Both the position numbers and the translations under genes were made by a program. Under the pieces are notes generated by a model. It was given only the letters and a program-made list of their open reading frames with translations. It was not told where the DNA came from and did no database searches. Below are positions 24,844-31,925 of a stretch of DNA of 35,480 bases, piece by piece. The stretch's first letter is position 1, and each line of letters opens with the position of its first letter. Location: contig CANQMJ010000004.1 of the NCBI GenBank assembly GCA_947624945.1, positions 1-35,480 of the forward strand, given 5' to 3'. The DNA comes from an uncultured Clostridia bacterium (GTDB lineage Bacteria > Bacillota > Clostridia > Oscillospirales > CAG-272).

Positions 24844-25329
24844 TTATTTTCCCGCGCCTGCGACCGATATTTTTGATACGGGCACACCGAGTGCGCATGA
24901 CAAAAGCTCCGTCAGCGTCCGCTTAGTCGCAGCGTCTCCGCCTCCACGGCATACGACCGCGATGCCGCGCACGGACGCGTATATTTCGCGCACGAGCACC
25001 GTCCTTTCCTCGCCGCCGACGCTTACGATGACATAACGGCTCCCGCCGCCGTCGCCGTCCTCGGCGTAAACGCGTTCAGTGCCGCCGTCGAGCGTCAGAA
25101 GCACCGACACGTCGGATACACCTTTGACCTGCTCGCACAGCTCCACTATACGCGATTCGAGCGAGCGCGCATATTCTGTCATGTCGACGTCGACGGACTC
25201 GCTTTCCGACGTCTTCGGGGCTGTGCGCGAGCCGAGTACGAGCAGCAGCACGCCGACGACGCCGAGTCCTATCATCAGCCACTTCTTCGGCGAGTTCTTG
25301 AAATATGAAAAGAATCCGTTTTCATTCAT
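24844..25329 (-). CDS. spoIIIAG: Stage III sporulation protein AG (SpoIIIAG)
   Basis: 161 residues. A membrane helix (KKWLMIGLGVVGVLLLVLG, about 15-33) is followed by the ring-building domain with EYARSLESRIVELCEQVKGVSDVSVLLTLDGG and ERTVLVREIYASVRGIAVVCRGG, the normal SpoIIIAG pattern. It forms the large mother-cell ring of the feeding-tube channel. It is shorter than the Bacillus protein (229). Its start overlaps the end of spoIIIAF by 8 bp. Confidence 0.94.
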   Translation of the reverse strand: MNENGFFSYFKNSPKKWLMIGLGVVGVLLLVLGSRTAPKTSESESVDVDMTEYARSLESRIVELCEQVKGVSDVSVLLTLDGGTERVYAEDGDGGGSRYVIVSVGGEERTVLVREIYASVRGIAVVCRGGGDAATKRTLTELLSCALGVPVSKISVAGAGK

Positions 25330-25792
25330 AACTTATGTTCACCTCGCAGTCGTAAGTGCCGATTATATATTCCGTCAGCGATTCGGCGTCGGTCCAAACG
25401 GCACCGCCGCGCAGCGTGACCGTGACGGAGGCGATCTTTACGTCGTCGAAGTCGCTCGAGTCAAGCGTCGCGGACGCGTCGACGCTGCTGCGCTCAAGAT
25501 TAAATACTGCGGAGATATCATCGGCGACTGATGCTGAAATCGACGCTTCCACGCGTTTGATTATGTTCTCGCGAATGTCGAACTCGTACTGCTCCGTCTC
25601 GACCGAAAGCTCCGGAAGCTCGATTTTGCCGCGGTCGAAAAGCTCGAAAAGCGGCGTCGCCATGACGCACAGTGTGACGAGTCCGGATATGTATTTTATG
25701 TATTTTGAAGACGCGCCGTCACTCGGCATGACGATGCCGGCGAGCGCCGTCACAGACGCGCAGACTATGACGGCAGTCATGTACGCGCTCAT
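25322..25792 (-). CDS. spoIIIAF: Stage III sporulation protein AF (SpoIIIAF)
   Basis: 156 residues from ATG 25792, inside a longer spurious track ORF. It has two membrane helices (YMTAVIVCASVTALAGIVMP and YIKYISGLVTLCVMATPLF, with KYIKYISGL typical of the family) followed by a small ring-building-type domain (DISAVFNLERSSVDASATLD...VTVTLR). The start overlaps the spoIIIAE stop as ATGA. Shorter than the Bacillus protein (about 206). Confidence 0.92.
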   Translation of the reverse strand: MSAYMTAVIVCASVTALAGIVMPSDGASSKYIKYISGLVTLCVMATPLFELFDRGKIELPELSVETEQYEFDIRENIIKRVEASISASVADDISAVFNLERSSVDASATLDSSDFDDVKIASVTVTLRGGAVWTDAESLTEYIIGTYDCEVNISYE

Positions 25793-26934
25793 GACGATAT
25801 CGCGGGCGCTGTTTTCATAAACAGCGCGAGCGCGATTATGAATACGACGCACGACAGAGCGACAATCGCGACTGCGAAGCCGACGGTGTCGTGCAGCTCG
25901 CCGAGCAGCGTTGATTCGCGGTCGCAGCCGAGTATCGACGATGCCGCAGACGCTATATTGAGCGAAAACGACGTCAGAAACAGCGACAAAAGAAGCGGGC
26001 AGGTCAAAAGCAGCAGCACTGCGATGCCGAGTGCGCCGGCTCCGCTTTTGATGACGGACAGTCCCGTCGCGGCGGTCCGCAGCGCGTCGCCTATCGCGCC
26101 GCCGACGATCGGAACGGCGCTGCCTATCGTGTATTTGAGTCCGCGTGCCGCCGCACTGTCGGCGGCTGCCGCAAGCTGCGTCTGGTACGACAGCACGGCG
26201 GTGAAGATCGTCGCCGCTCCTGCCGTCAGCCACACGAACGCGCGCTTGACGGCACCGCACAGACGGTGAGCGCCGCCGCTCGACGTCACTGACGCGATAA
26301 CGGCGAGTGCGAGCGACAGTCTGAACACGGGCACAAATACATAGCTCATCAGATACTGCAATGCGGACGTGAAAAGCAGGAGTCCCGACGACGACACAGC
26401 GGCGCCTGTGACGTTGCCTGACGACGCGAGCATGGTGCTCATCATAGGGACCATCGCGCCCGAAAACGTCGATATCGCGCCTGTGAACGCGTTTATGCGC
26501 GTGACGAGACGCTCGCTCACGCCCGTCGCGTACACGGCGAGCGAAAGGCACGTCACGAGCGACATCGACTCGGCGAGCCTGCCGTCGGAGACATCGCGCG
26601 AAAATACACGCAGCGCAGACGATATCAAAACTGTGCCGAGCAGCACGGACAGAAACCCGCGCGCGGGAGTGAATGCGTCGCGCAGCATATCGGCGATTTT
26701 GCGGAAGATGAAATCAAATCCGAGCGAGCCGATATTTTCTGCGATGTCGTCGGGCAAAAGCTCCTCGACCTCGTCGGGTATGCCGTGCCGCATGTCGTAG
26801 TATACGTCCGACATGTCATTGTACGCGGCAGCGCTGTTTGTATCTCTTGTATCTGCATTTTCGTCGACCGCGCGGACAGGAACAAGCATCAAAAGCGCAA
26901 CGGCGAAAAATATAAACATCGATTTTATTTTCAT
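25789..26934 (-). CDS. spoIIIAE: Stage III sporulation protein AE (SpoIIIAE)
   Basis: 381 residues from ATG 26934; the track ORF wrongly extends upstream in this frame. There is an N-terminal signal-like helix (FIFFAVALLMLVPVRA), then a multi-helix membrane protein with the family's FSGAMVPMMSTMLASSGN and KYTIGSAVPIVGGAIGDAL segments. It starts 5 bp after the spoIIIAD stop and lacks a strong ribosome site of its own, so translation is likely coupled. Predicted export-channel component of the SpoIIIA complex. Confidence 0.94.
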   Translation of the reverse strand: MKIKSMFIFFAVALLMLVPVRAVDENADTRDTNSAAAYNDMSDVYYDMRHGIPDEVEELLPDDIAENIGSLGFDFIFRKIADMLRDAFTPARGFLSVLLGTVLISSALRVFSRDVSDGRLAESMSLVTCLSLAVYATGVSERLVTRINAFTGAISTFSGAMVPMMSTMLASSGNVTGAAVSSSGLLLFTSALQYLMSYVFVPVFRLSLALAVIASVTSSGGAHRLCGAVKRAFVWLTAGAATIFTAVLSYQTQLAAAADSAAARGLKYTIGSAVPIVGGAIGDALRTAATGLSVIKSGAGALGIAVLLLLTCPLLLSLFLTSFSLNIASAASSILGCDRESTLLGELHDTVGFAVAIVALSCVVFIIALALFMKTAPAISS

Positions 26935-26939
26935 GCTTT

Positions 26940-27317
26940 TTATACTGTCAGCGCGGCGGCGGAGTTTATAAGCTTCAAAAGCAGCGGACAGCACATCGCC
27001 GCGAGTTCCGCGCGTCCGAATAAGAGTATCGCCGACGCGGGCTCGGACGCGCCGCAGCCGCGGCACACATCGGCGGTAAGCTCCGTCGCGTATCCTATGC
27101 CGACGGCGCGCACGAGCGTCTCGATATATTCCGATACAGCCGTATTGTCGGCGAGTGACGACATCAACTGAACCGACTGCCCGAGCGAGCCGAACGCGTA
27201 AAGGAGTATGCATACGGCGCCCGCCGTCGGCAAAAGAACGTGAACGGGACTTTTCGATTCGCGCAGAAGCGCTGTCGCCGCCGCGCACAGAACGGCGATT
27301 CCGATATATTTTATCAT
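26940..27317 (-). CDS. spoIIIAD: Stage III sporulation protein AD (SpoIIIAD)
   Basis: 125 residues from ATG 27317, which overlaps the spoIIIAC stop as ATGA; the track's longer ORF start is spurious. There are three to four membrane helices (IKYIGIAVLCAAATALL, VHVLLPTAGAVCILLYAF, then ELAAMCCPLLLKLINSAAAL). The middle reads YIETLVRAVGIGYATELTADVCRGCGASEPASAILLFGR, the conserved AD region. Small integral membrane part of the SpoIIIA complex. Confidence 0.94.
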   Translation of the reverse strand: MIKYIGIAVLCAAATALLRESKSPVHVLLPTAGAVCILLYAFGSLGQSVQLMSSLADNTAVSEYIETLVRAVGIGYATELTADVCRGCGASEPASAILLFGRAELAAMCCPLLLKLINSAAALTV

Positions 27318-27511
27318 AGCCCGAATATAGAGCGCAGCGAATCGAACAGCACGCCGAGTCTGTCCGCTATCATCGTAATGACTATGACGATGCCTGCGAC
27401 CGAAACGAGCGTCGCCTGTTCGTCGCGCCCGGATTTTGAAAGTATCTGGCATATCACTGCCGCAATCATGCCGATACCGGCTATTTTAAGTAAAAGTGTA
27501 ACGTCCGACAC
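27314..27511 (-). CDS. spoIIIAC: Stage III sporulation protein AC (SpoIIIAC)
   Basis: 65 residues, matching the usual ~68. Two membrane helices: LLLKIAGIGMIAAVICQIL and ATLVSVAGIVIVITMIADRLGVLF, joined by KSGRDEQ, as in the family. The start is GTG 27511 with GGGAG eight bases upstream. It lies 17 bp after spoIIIAB. Confidence 0.95.
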   Translation of the reverse strand: MSDVTLLLKIAGIGMIAAVICQILSKSGRDEQATLVSVAGIVIVITMIADRLGVLFDSLRSIFGL

Positions 27512-27528
27512 GGTTATGACTCCCTATA

Positions 27529-28014
27529 TCACAGAAAAAGGATTATAAACGACATAGAAATAAACACGGCGACGGCGCACGCGACGCGAAGCCTGTCCGA
27601 CTTTGACGAAGATAGCTCGTCGATATGAGCGCGTAGACGTTCGGAGGTGCGCGAACACAGCTCGATCTGCGAGTCGCGGTAGCCGCGTCCGAGCTCGGAC
27701 GAGAATTCTGTCATTATGCGCCGCGTCGCCTCATCGAACGGAAATTCACATACGACCTCCGACAGCGTCGTATCGGATGCTTTTTTCCACAGCAGACGAA
27801 GCGCACAGCAGCCGGTATCGTACGAGCCTATGATGTCGGATATATCGTCGGAACGGTAGCGGACGGCGTCGCCGACGAAGCGCACGAACCTTTCCGCGTC
27901 GCGCGCGGCGTCGAGCGATGTGCGCACGCATCGCGCGTAGTCGAGCGCCGTCATCGCGCAGGACAGCGCTATCGCAAGCGCGCCGACGGTCTTACAAATA
28001 AATACGGGATTCAT
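27529..28014 (-). CDS. spoIIIAB: Stage III sporulation protein AB (SpoIIIAB)
   Basis: 161 residues from ATG 28014, overlapping the spoIIIAA stop as ATGA; the track's 351-residue ORF is an upstream extension in the same frame. There is an N-terminal membrane helix (CKTVGALAIALSCAMTAL), a cytoplasmic helical middle related in fold to type II secretion F-type domains (FSSELGRGYRDSQIELCSRTSERL), and a C-terminal helix (VACAVAVFISMSFIILFL). Near the Bacillus length of 171. Confidence 0.94.
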   Translation of the reverse strand: MNPVFICKTVGALAIALSCAMTALDYARCVRTSLDAARDAERFVRFVGDAVRYRSDDISDIIGSYDTGCCALRLLWKKASDTTLSEVVCEFPFDEATRRIMTEFSSELGRGYRDSQIELCSRTSERLRAHIDELSSSKSDRLRVACAVAVFISMSFIILFL

Positions 28015-28877
28015 GTCTTTGTTATGATGTGCCGCACGGCGCCCACCTCGCGGTAAAGCCCGACGAGATGCGTGAATACGCGTGCGTCGCAAAGCGACGC
28101 CATCTCCGCGCGCAGCTTCAGCTCGTCGACGGACGCGGCATGCGACGTCGCAACTATCGGCACGCCGCACGAGTGCGCGTACATGGCGGCGTCCGCGTCC
28201 TCGCGTCCCGACAGCTCGTCGCAGATTATGAGCTGCGGCGACAGAGACCGCACGGCGGCGCATATGCCGTCGGATTTGGGATAATCGGACAGCACGTCCG
28301 CAGACGTGCCGCGGCACGCTTCCGCAAGCTCGCCCCGGCAGTCGACGACGGAGAACTGCACGCCGTCGCGCGAAAGCGAGCGAATTAGATCGCGCAGAAG
28401 CGTAGTCTTGCCGACGCCGGGCGTGGAATAGACGAGCACACCCGTCAGTCTGCGGCGCAGTATCGCGTGTACGCGATCGGCGCAGCCGGGAACGTCGCGC
28501 CGTATTCGTATCGACACCGACGTGATACCGCTCACCTCGCGTATGCGCCCGCCGTCGAGTGCGGCGCGTCCGCATACGCCGCATCGGACGCCGCGCGCGT
28601 TTATGTAGCCCTCGCGTATAGTGTCTGCGTGTGCGTACAGCGACCCGCCCGTCAGCGTGAATATGAGCTCGTCGAAACGCGCGTCCGTTATAGGCGGCAG
28701 CGCATACGAGCGCTCGCCGCAGCTCAAATATGAGTTCCCGCCGCGGCGCAGGCGCACGTCGGTCACATCTGCGAGACGAATTCCCGCGTCAGAGGCAGCT
28801 TTTATAACGTCAGCGCGAATGTCGTCGGGCAGCGGCGACAAAGCGTCGTTGTCGCGTGTTGTTGCTTTTGTGTTCAT
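28011..28877 (-). CDS. spoIIIAA: Stage III sporulation protein AA (SpoIIIAA), ATPase
   Basis: 288 residues. The P-loop is YSTPGVGKTTLLRDL (near 150), with a later LIICDELSGREDADAA Walker B region and an N-terminal part containing DVRLRRGGNSYL and VRCGVCGRA. It is the secretion-type ATPase thought to energise the SpoIIIA-SpoIIQ channel. First gene of the operon. I keep ATG 28877 because the N-terminal length fits the family, but no good ribosome site is visible before it. A sigma-E promoter is expected within 28878-28970; I could not assign it safely. Confidence 0.94.
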   Translation of the reverse strand: MNTKATTRDNDALSPLPDDIRADVIKAASDAGIRLADVTDVRLRRGGNSYLSCGERSYALPPITDARFDELIFTLTGGSLYAHADTIREGYINARGVRCGVCGRAALDGGRIREVSGITSVSIRIRRDVPGCADRVHAILRRRLTGVLVYSTPGVGKTTLLRDLIRSLSRDGVQFSVVDCRGELAEACRGTSADVLSDYPKSDGICAAVRSLSPQLIICDELSGREDADAAMYAHSCGVPIVATSHAASVDELKLRAEMASLCDARVFTHLVGLYREVGAVRHIITKT

Positions 28878-28973
28878 GGTACATGTATATTTGTGTGCGC
28901 CGCCGTTTATGTAAAGATAAAAACGACCGCTTTCGCGACACCATCTTGCTGAGCGACGATTGCATGTAAACGA

Positions 28974-28996
28974 AAAGGGAGGCGGAGCCTCCCTTT
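28974..28996 (-). terminator. Terminator of the 71-residue gene
   Basis: AAAGGGAGGC / GCCTCCCTTT with a GGA loop is followed on the minus strand by TTCGTTT. It lies 3 bases past the stop at 29000 and shields spoIIIA from read-through. Confidence 0.75.
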
Positions 28997-28999
28997 GAT

Positions 29000-29215
29000 T
29001 TACATTGTTGTTTCGTATTCACGCAGAAGTCCGAGCAGCTTCGCCGCATGAAGTCCCTCGTCGACAGCGAAATTGGCGAACATCGTCTTTTCGCGCTCGT
29101 CGGGTATCAGCTTTGAATACATCTCGAAGTCGCGCGTAAGCTCCGTCGAGTTTTCCCATGCGCGCAGGACTCTGTCGCGCGTCGTTATCGTTATATCGTG
29201 TCCTTTGTCTGTCAC
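29000..29215 (-). CDS. Small ferritin-like helical protein
   Basis: 71 residues, GTG 29215 with GGAGG nine bases upstream. It is predicted all-helical; DEREKTMFANFAVDEGLHAAKLLGLLREYE has the E-x-x-H pattern of ferritin/rubrerythrin-like helices. It is too short for a complete four-helix di-iron fold, so it may dimerise or be a truncated relative. It is divergent from the CotF-family gene with a shared 131-bp upstream region, which suggests, but does not prove, a sporulation role. Confidence 0.75.
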   Translation of the reverse strand: MTDKGHDITITTRDRVLRAWENSTELTRDFEMYSKLIPDEREKTMFANFAVDEGLHAAKLLGLLREYETTM

Positions 29216-29283
29216 AGCTTTGTTCCTCCGTTTCGTTATCCGTTTTTATTATACCGCGTATCGCGCGTGAATAGAAATGTAAA

Positions 29284-29297
29284 ATTCTGCGCAGAAT
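29284..29297. promoter_or_regulatory. 14-bp perfect palindrome between the divergent genes
   Basis: ATTCTGCGCAGAAT lies between the two divergent starts, 68 bp from one and 49 bp from the other. Candidate shared operator or dyad of a DNA-binding factor. No convincing -35/-10 pair was found in this region, as expected if sporulation sigma factors are used. Confidence 0.45.
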
Positions 29298-29346
29298 ATT
29301 ACCGTCACGCGACAGCGCGTAATTTTATGATAACGGAGAAAACAAA

Positions 29347-29802
29347 ATGCAGCTAACGCAAAAAGAGATCGGACTTTTGAAGGACCTGTCGGAGCAGGAA
29401 AAGCTCTGCGTTGAAAAGTACACGAAGCATTCCGACTGCGCGAAGGACGCGCAGCTCAAAAATCTGTTTTCCGAGATCGCGAAGATGGAACAGAGCCACC
29501 TTACGATGATAACGGACATGCAGAACGGAAACGTGCCGCAGCCGGGACAGGGCGGGGGACAGTATAACCCGACGTTCGGCGCGACGTACAACACGACCGA
29601 AACGCCGGAGAAGAAAAACGACTGCTATCTCTGCTCCGACCTTCTTACGGCGGAGAAGCATGCGTCGCATCTTTACGATACGTGCGTGTTCGAGTTCAAC
29701 GACGAGAACGCCCGCAATCTGCTCAACTCTATCCAGTCTGCGGAGCAGCATCACGGCAAACTCATATACGACTATATGAAGACGAACAGCATGCAGGCGT
29801 GA
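29347..29802 (+). CDS. Spore coat protein, CotF family
   Basis: 151 residues. Two helical halves flank a Gly/Gln/Pro-rich spacer (PQPGQGGGQYNPTFG, about 64-80). Each half resembles a helical hairpin: LTQKEIGLLKDLSEQEKLCVEKY...EIAKMEQSHLTMI, and CYLCSDLLTAEKHASHLYDTCVFEF...SAEQHHGKLIYDYM. The LLTAEK..S..Y and E..H patterns match the Coat_F family, found in the Bacillus coat and widespread in clostridia. CGGAG lies about 9 bases before the ATG at 29347. The protein probably acts in the mother cell or coat, under sigma-E or sigma-K. Confidence 0.85.
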   Translation: MQLTQKEIGLLKDLSEQEKLCVEKYTKHSDCAKDAQLKNLFSEIAKMEQSHLTMITDMQNGNVPQPGQGGGQYNPTFGATYNTTETPEKKNDCYLCSDLLTAEKHASHLYDTCVFEFNDENARNLLNSIQSAEQHHGKLIYDYMKTNSMQA

Positions 29803-29820
29803 GGGAAGCAGACGAGTTTG

Positions 29821-29854
29821 CGGGGGAAAAACTTCTCTAAAAGTTTTTCCCCCG
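29821..29854. terminator. Bidirectional hairpin after the coat gene (GGGGGA-CTT repeat family)
   Basis: CGGGGGAAAAACTT pairs with AAGTTTTTCCCCCG (14 bp, 6-nt loop) between the convergent coat and XRE genes. A C-rich tail (CGCCCCCTTTTCAAAG) follows, as at 17101, which marks this as a repeat family and not just a terminator. Confidence 0.7.
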
Positions 29855-29877
29855 CGCCCCCTTTTCAAAGCCTTTCA

Positions 29878-30993
29878 TCAAAAGGCGATTTTTTCGAGCC
29901 GTTCGGTTACGGCTTTGAATCTGTCGCTTTCACGTATCGGGTCGAATGTGTCGATTGCAAGTCTTTGATTCAGCATATACCATGCGTTGTTGTGGACGAC
30001 GGTTGTGTGGAAATCGCCGAACGGCGTGATCTCTTCGGGATACGCCATCATATTCGTGAACGGAGAGTTGAATTTGTCGCCGGGTTTGACGCTGCACTCC
30101 CGCTCAACGTGAGCGCACATCGTCTCGAGCGCGTCGAGCGCTTCATCGTACTTTTCCGCATAGAGCATGTAACAAGCGATGTTGCGGTAAAGCTCCGCGA
30201 CGCGGCAGTTGTAGAAATTGAGCTCATCACCGAAGACGAATTTGTAAATCGAAATGATGAACTTGAGCATTTCGATTTTTTTGTCCCACGAATCGGGACC
30301 GCCGGGGAGCCTGTTTAAGATGTATCTTTCAAGCTCGGAGCAAAGACCGTCCGTCAGCTTTTCTATGTAGTCCTGAACCGGATAGTCGTCGGAGTTATTG
30401 ATCGCATAGTCAGACGCGACCCTCTCGCGGCAGTTTTTCATCACAGGTAGGCGGAGAAGTGTGCGCTGTGCCTTGAAGTTGTCCTTGAACCCGTAGCCGT
30501 AGAGCGCCGTAAGTGAATCAAGCACTTCGTTTCTGAAATCGTTATCCTTCGTCGTCTCGGCAAGCGTCTGCAATATTCTCTCGGCTTCCGTCAACTCGTT
30601 CATATTCGGTTCATCGTCCCACATCGAATGTGAAAGGCAGTCCGCGAGATTGTCGAGGATCCGTTCGTCGTACGGGAATTCTGCGGCATACTCGCGTGCG
30701 CGCTTCAGCGAGTCCGCGCTGCCCTCGTCCGTCTCGTTGCTGCGCTGTATTTCGAGATAAATCTCGCGCAGACGGCGCGCGCGGTCGCTGTGTTCGACGC
30801 CCAAAAGCGTATCTGTGCTGACGCCGAAATATTCGGCGATATAGGGCAGCGTCTCGATGTCGGGGTATCCGTTGCCGGCCTCCCAGCGGGAGATCGCCTG
30901 CGGCGTCACGCCGAGAAACGACGATAACTGTTCCTGCGTCACTCTGCGCTCAGCGCGGAGATTTTTTATAGTTTCACCTATTTTGAGATTCAT
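29878..30993 (-). CDS. XRE-family transcriptional regulator with TPR-like C-terminal region (copy 2)
   Basis: 371 residues. The helix-turn-helix (about 5-62) reads IKNLRAERRVTQEQLSSFLGVTPQAISRWEAGNGYPDIETL, followed by FGVSTDTLLGVEH. The recognition helix is nearly identical to copy 1 (AVSRWEAG versus AISRWEAG), while the surrounding residues differ. The long C-terminus is helical with acidic and aromatic TPR-like units (EYAAEFPYDERILDNLADCL, AERILQTLAETTKD, YAEKYDEALDALETM). Probable paralogue of the protein at 14545-15708. It has its own sigma-A promoter with a palindrome 5 bp downstream of the -10. No adjacent target gene is evident; yfcE is divergent ~300 bp away. Confidence 0.88.
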   Translation of the reverse strand: MNLKIGETIKNLRAERRVTQEQLSSFLGVTPQAISRWEAGNGYPDIETLPYIAEYFGVSTDTLLGVEHSDRARRLREIYLEIQRSNETDEGSADSLKRAREYAAEFPYDERILDNLADCLSHSMWDDEPNMNELTEAERILQTLAETTKDNDFRNEVLDSLTALYGYGFKDNFKAQRTLLRLPVMKNCRERVASDYAINNSDDYPVQDYIEKLTDGLCSELERYILNRLPGGPDSWDKKIEMLKFIISIYKFVFGDELNFYNCRVAELYRNIACYMLYAEKYDEALDALETMCAHVERECSVKPGDKFNSPFTNMMAYPEEITPFGDFHTTVVHNNAWYMLNQRLAIDTFDPIRESDRFKAVTERLEKIAF

Positions 30994-31033
30994 TTTGTAT
31001 GTCCTCTTTCCGTAAAGTTTATTTTAGTGGTTT

Positions 31034-31045
31034 CGTGAGCTCACG
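31034..31045. promoter_or_regulatory. 12-bp perfect palindrome, candidate operator of XRE copy 2
   Basis: CGTGAGCTCACG lies exactly 5 bp downstream of the -10 hexamer on the minus strand, the same placement as TGCACCGGTGCA at copy 1, and 40 bp before the start codon. Confidence 0.6.
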
Positions 31046-31050
31046 GGTAT

Positions 31051-31079
31051 ATGATAGCAGACGCATTTGAAAAAAACAA
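31051..31079 (-). promoter_or_regulatory. Sigma-A-like promoter of XRE regulator copy 2
   Basis: On the minus strand TTGTTT (31074-31079) and TATCAT (31051-31056) are 17 bp apart, weaker than copy 1 but with the same geometry to the palindrome. Confidence 0.6.
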
Positions 31080-31132
31080 TTATTGATTTGTTGTTGTGAT
31101 ATAAACGCTTCATTTACACCGTAATTTCACCG

Positions 31133-31187
31133 TTTTGCGCGGCGACAGCGCAAAATAGCCGAAAAAACGCGCGCTCGCGTGCGTTTT
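31133..31187. repeat. Two adjacent hairpins between divergent XRE and yfcE promoters
   Basis: TTTTGCGC / GCGCAAAA (31133-31155, 7-nt loop) is followed by AAAACGC...GCGTTTT (31164-31187) with a GC-rich centre. They lie between the two divergent promoters and end no known gene. They could isolate the promoters or be part of a dispersed hairpin repeat. Confidence 0.5.
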
Positions 31188-31214
31188 ATTGGCGCACATA
31201 TGCAAATAACGTGC

Positions 31215-31243
31215 TTGATAAGATCGGCCGAATATGGTATTAT
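31215..31243 (+). promoter_or_regulatory. Sigma-A promoter of yfcE
   Basis: TTGATA (31215-31220) and TATTAT (31238-31243) are 17 bp apart, about 47 bp before the ATG. It may also serve fhs, which has no separate promoter that I can see. Confidence 0.75.
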
Positions 31244-31289
31244 GAGATAGTGAGAGATATAAACGAAAACGGCTCCGAGGGATAACGAT

Positions 31290-31847
31290 ATGACCTTGAT
31301 GATAGCGTCGGACATACACGGTTCAGCGAAATACTGCGCGATGCTGCTCGAAGCGTACGCGCGCGAACGCGCGGACAGGCTGCTTCTGCTCGGCGATATA
31401 CTATATCACGGACCGCGCAATCCGCGCCGCTGCTATGACCCGAAGAAGGTCATCGAGATGCTGAATGGGATAAAGGATGATATAGTTTGTGTCCGCGGCA
31501 ACTGCGATTCCGAAGTCGACGGCATGGTGCTCGATTTCCCGATAACGGCGGAGGCTGTCATGCTGTTCGCGGGCGACAGACTCATATATGCGACGCACGG
31601 TCATCACGCTGGCGAGGATTCACCGCCGCCGCACAAAAACGGCGATATACTTCTGACGGGTCACACGCACGTGCCGAAGTGCGTCGATCACGGCGATTTC
31701 ATTTACATGAACCCGGGTTCGGTGTCGATACCGAAGGGCGATTCAAAGCGCGGGTATATGATACTTTCTGACGGCGCGTTTGTGTGGAAAACGCTCGAAG
31801 GCGTCGAATATAAAAGATGGGAAGACGGTACGCTCACCGAGTCGTGA
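31290..31847 (+). CDS. yfcE: YfcE-family metallophosphodiesterase
   Basis: 185 residues, the normal length. Calcineurin-like metal motifs are complete: SDIHG, LLGDILYHGP, RGNCDSE, ATHGHH and LTGHTHVP, then NPGSVSIPK, which is characteristic of YfcE/MJ0936-type enzymes. Family members hydrolyse phosphodiester bonds of uncertain natural substrate with Mn2+. The ATG at 31290 has GAGGG eight bases upstream. fhs follows after 78 bp in the same direction. Confidence 0.93.
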   Translation: MTLMIASDIHGSAKYCAMLLEAYARERADRLLLLGDILYHGPRNPRRCYDPKKVIEMLNGIKDDIVCVRGNCDSEVDGMVLDFPITAEAVMLFAGDRLIYATHGHHAGEDSPPPHKNGDILLTGHTHVPKCVDHGDFIYMNPGSVSIPKGDSKRGYMILSDGAFVWKTLEGVEYKRWEDGTLTES

Positions 31848-31925
31848 AGGCGCCGCCGATTAAAGATACGTATGCGGCATAGCCGCGAAAGCAATATAAA
31901 GGAAAGGTCAACGGAGGTAACGGAC

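Noticed and set aside
25789-27288. Full 499-residue ORF as one protein
   Set aside because: The upstream part overlaps spoIIIAD in another frame; the spoIIIAE signal sequence begins at ATG 26934.
27529-28584. Full 351-residue ORF as one protein
   Set aside because: Its first ~190 residues are an antisense-like Arg-rich shadow over spoIIIAA; the real gene is spoIIIAB from ATG 28014.
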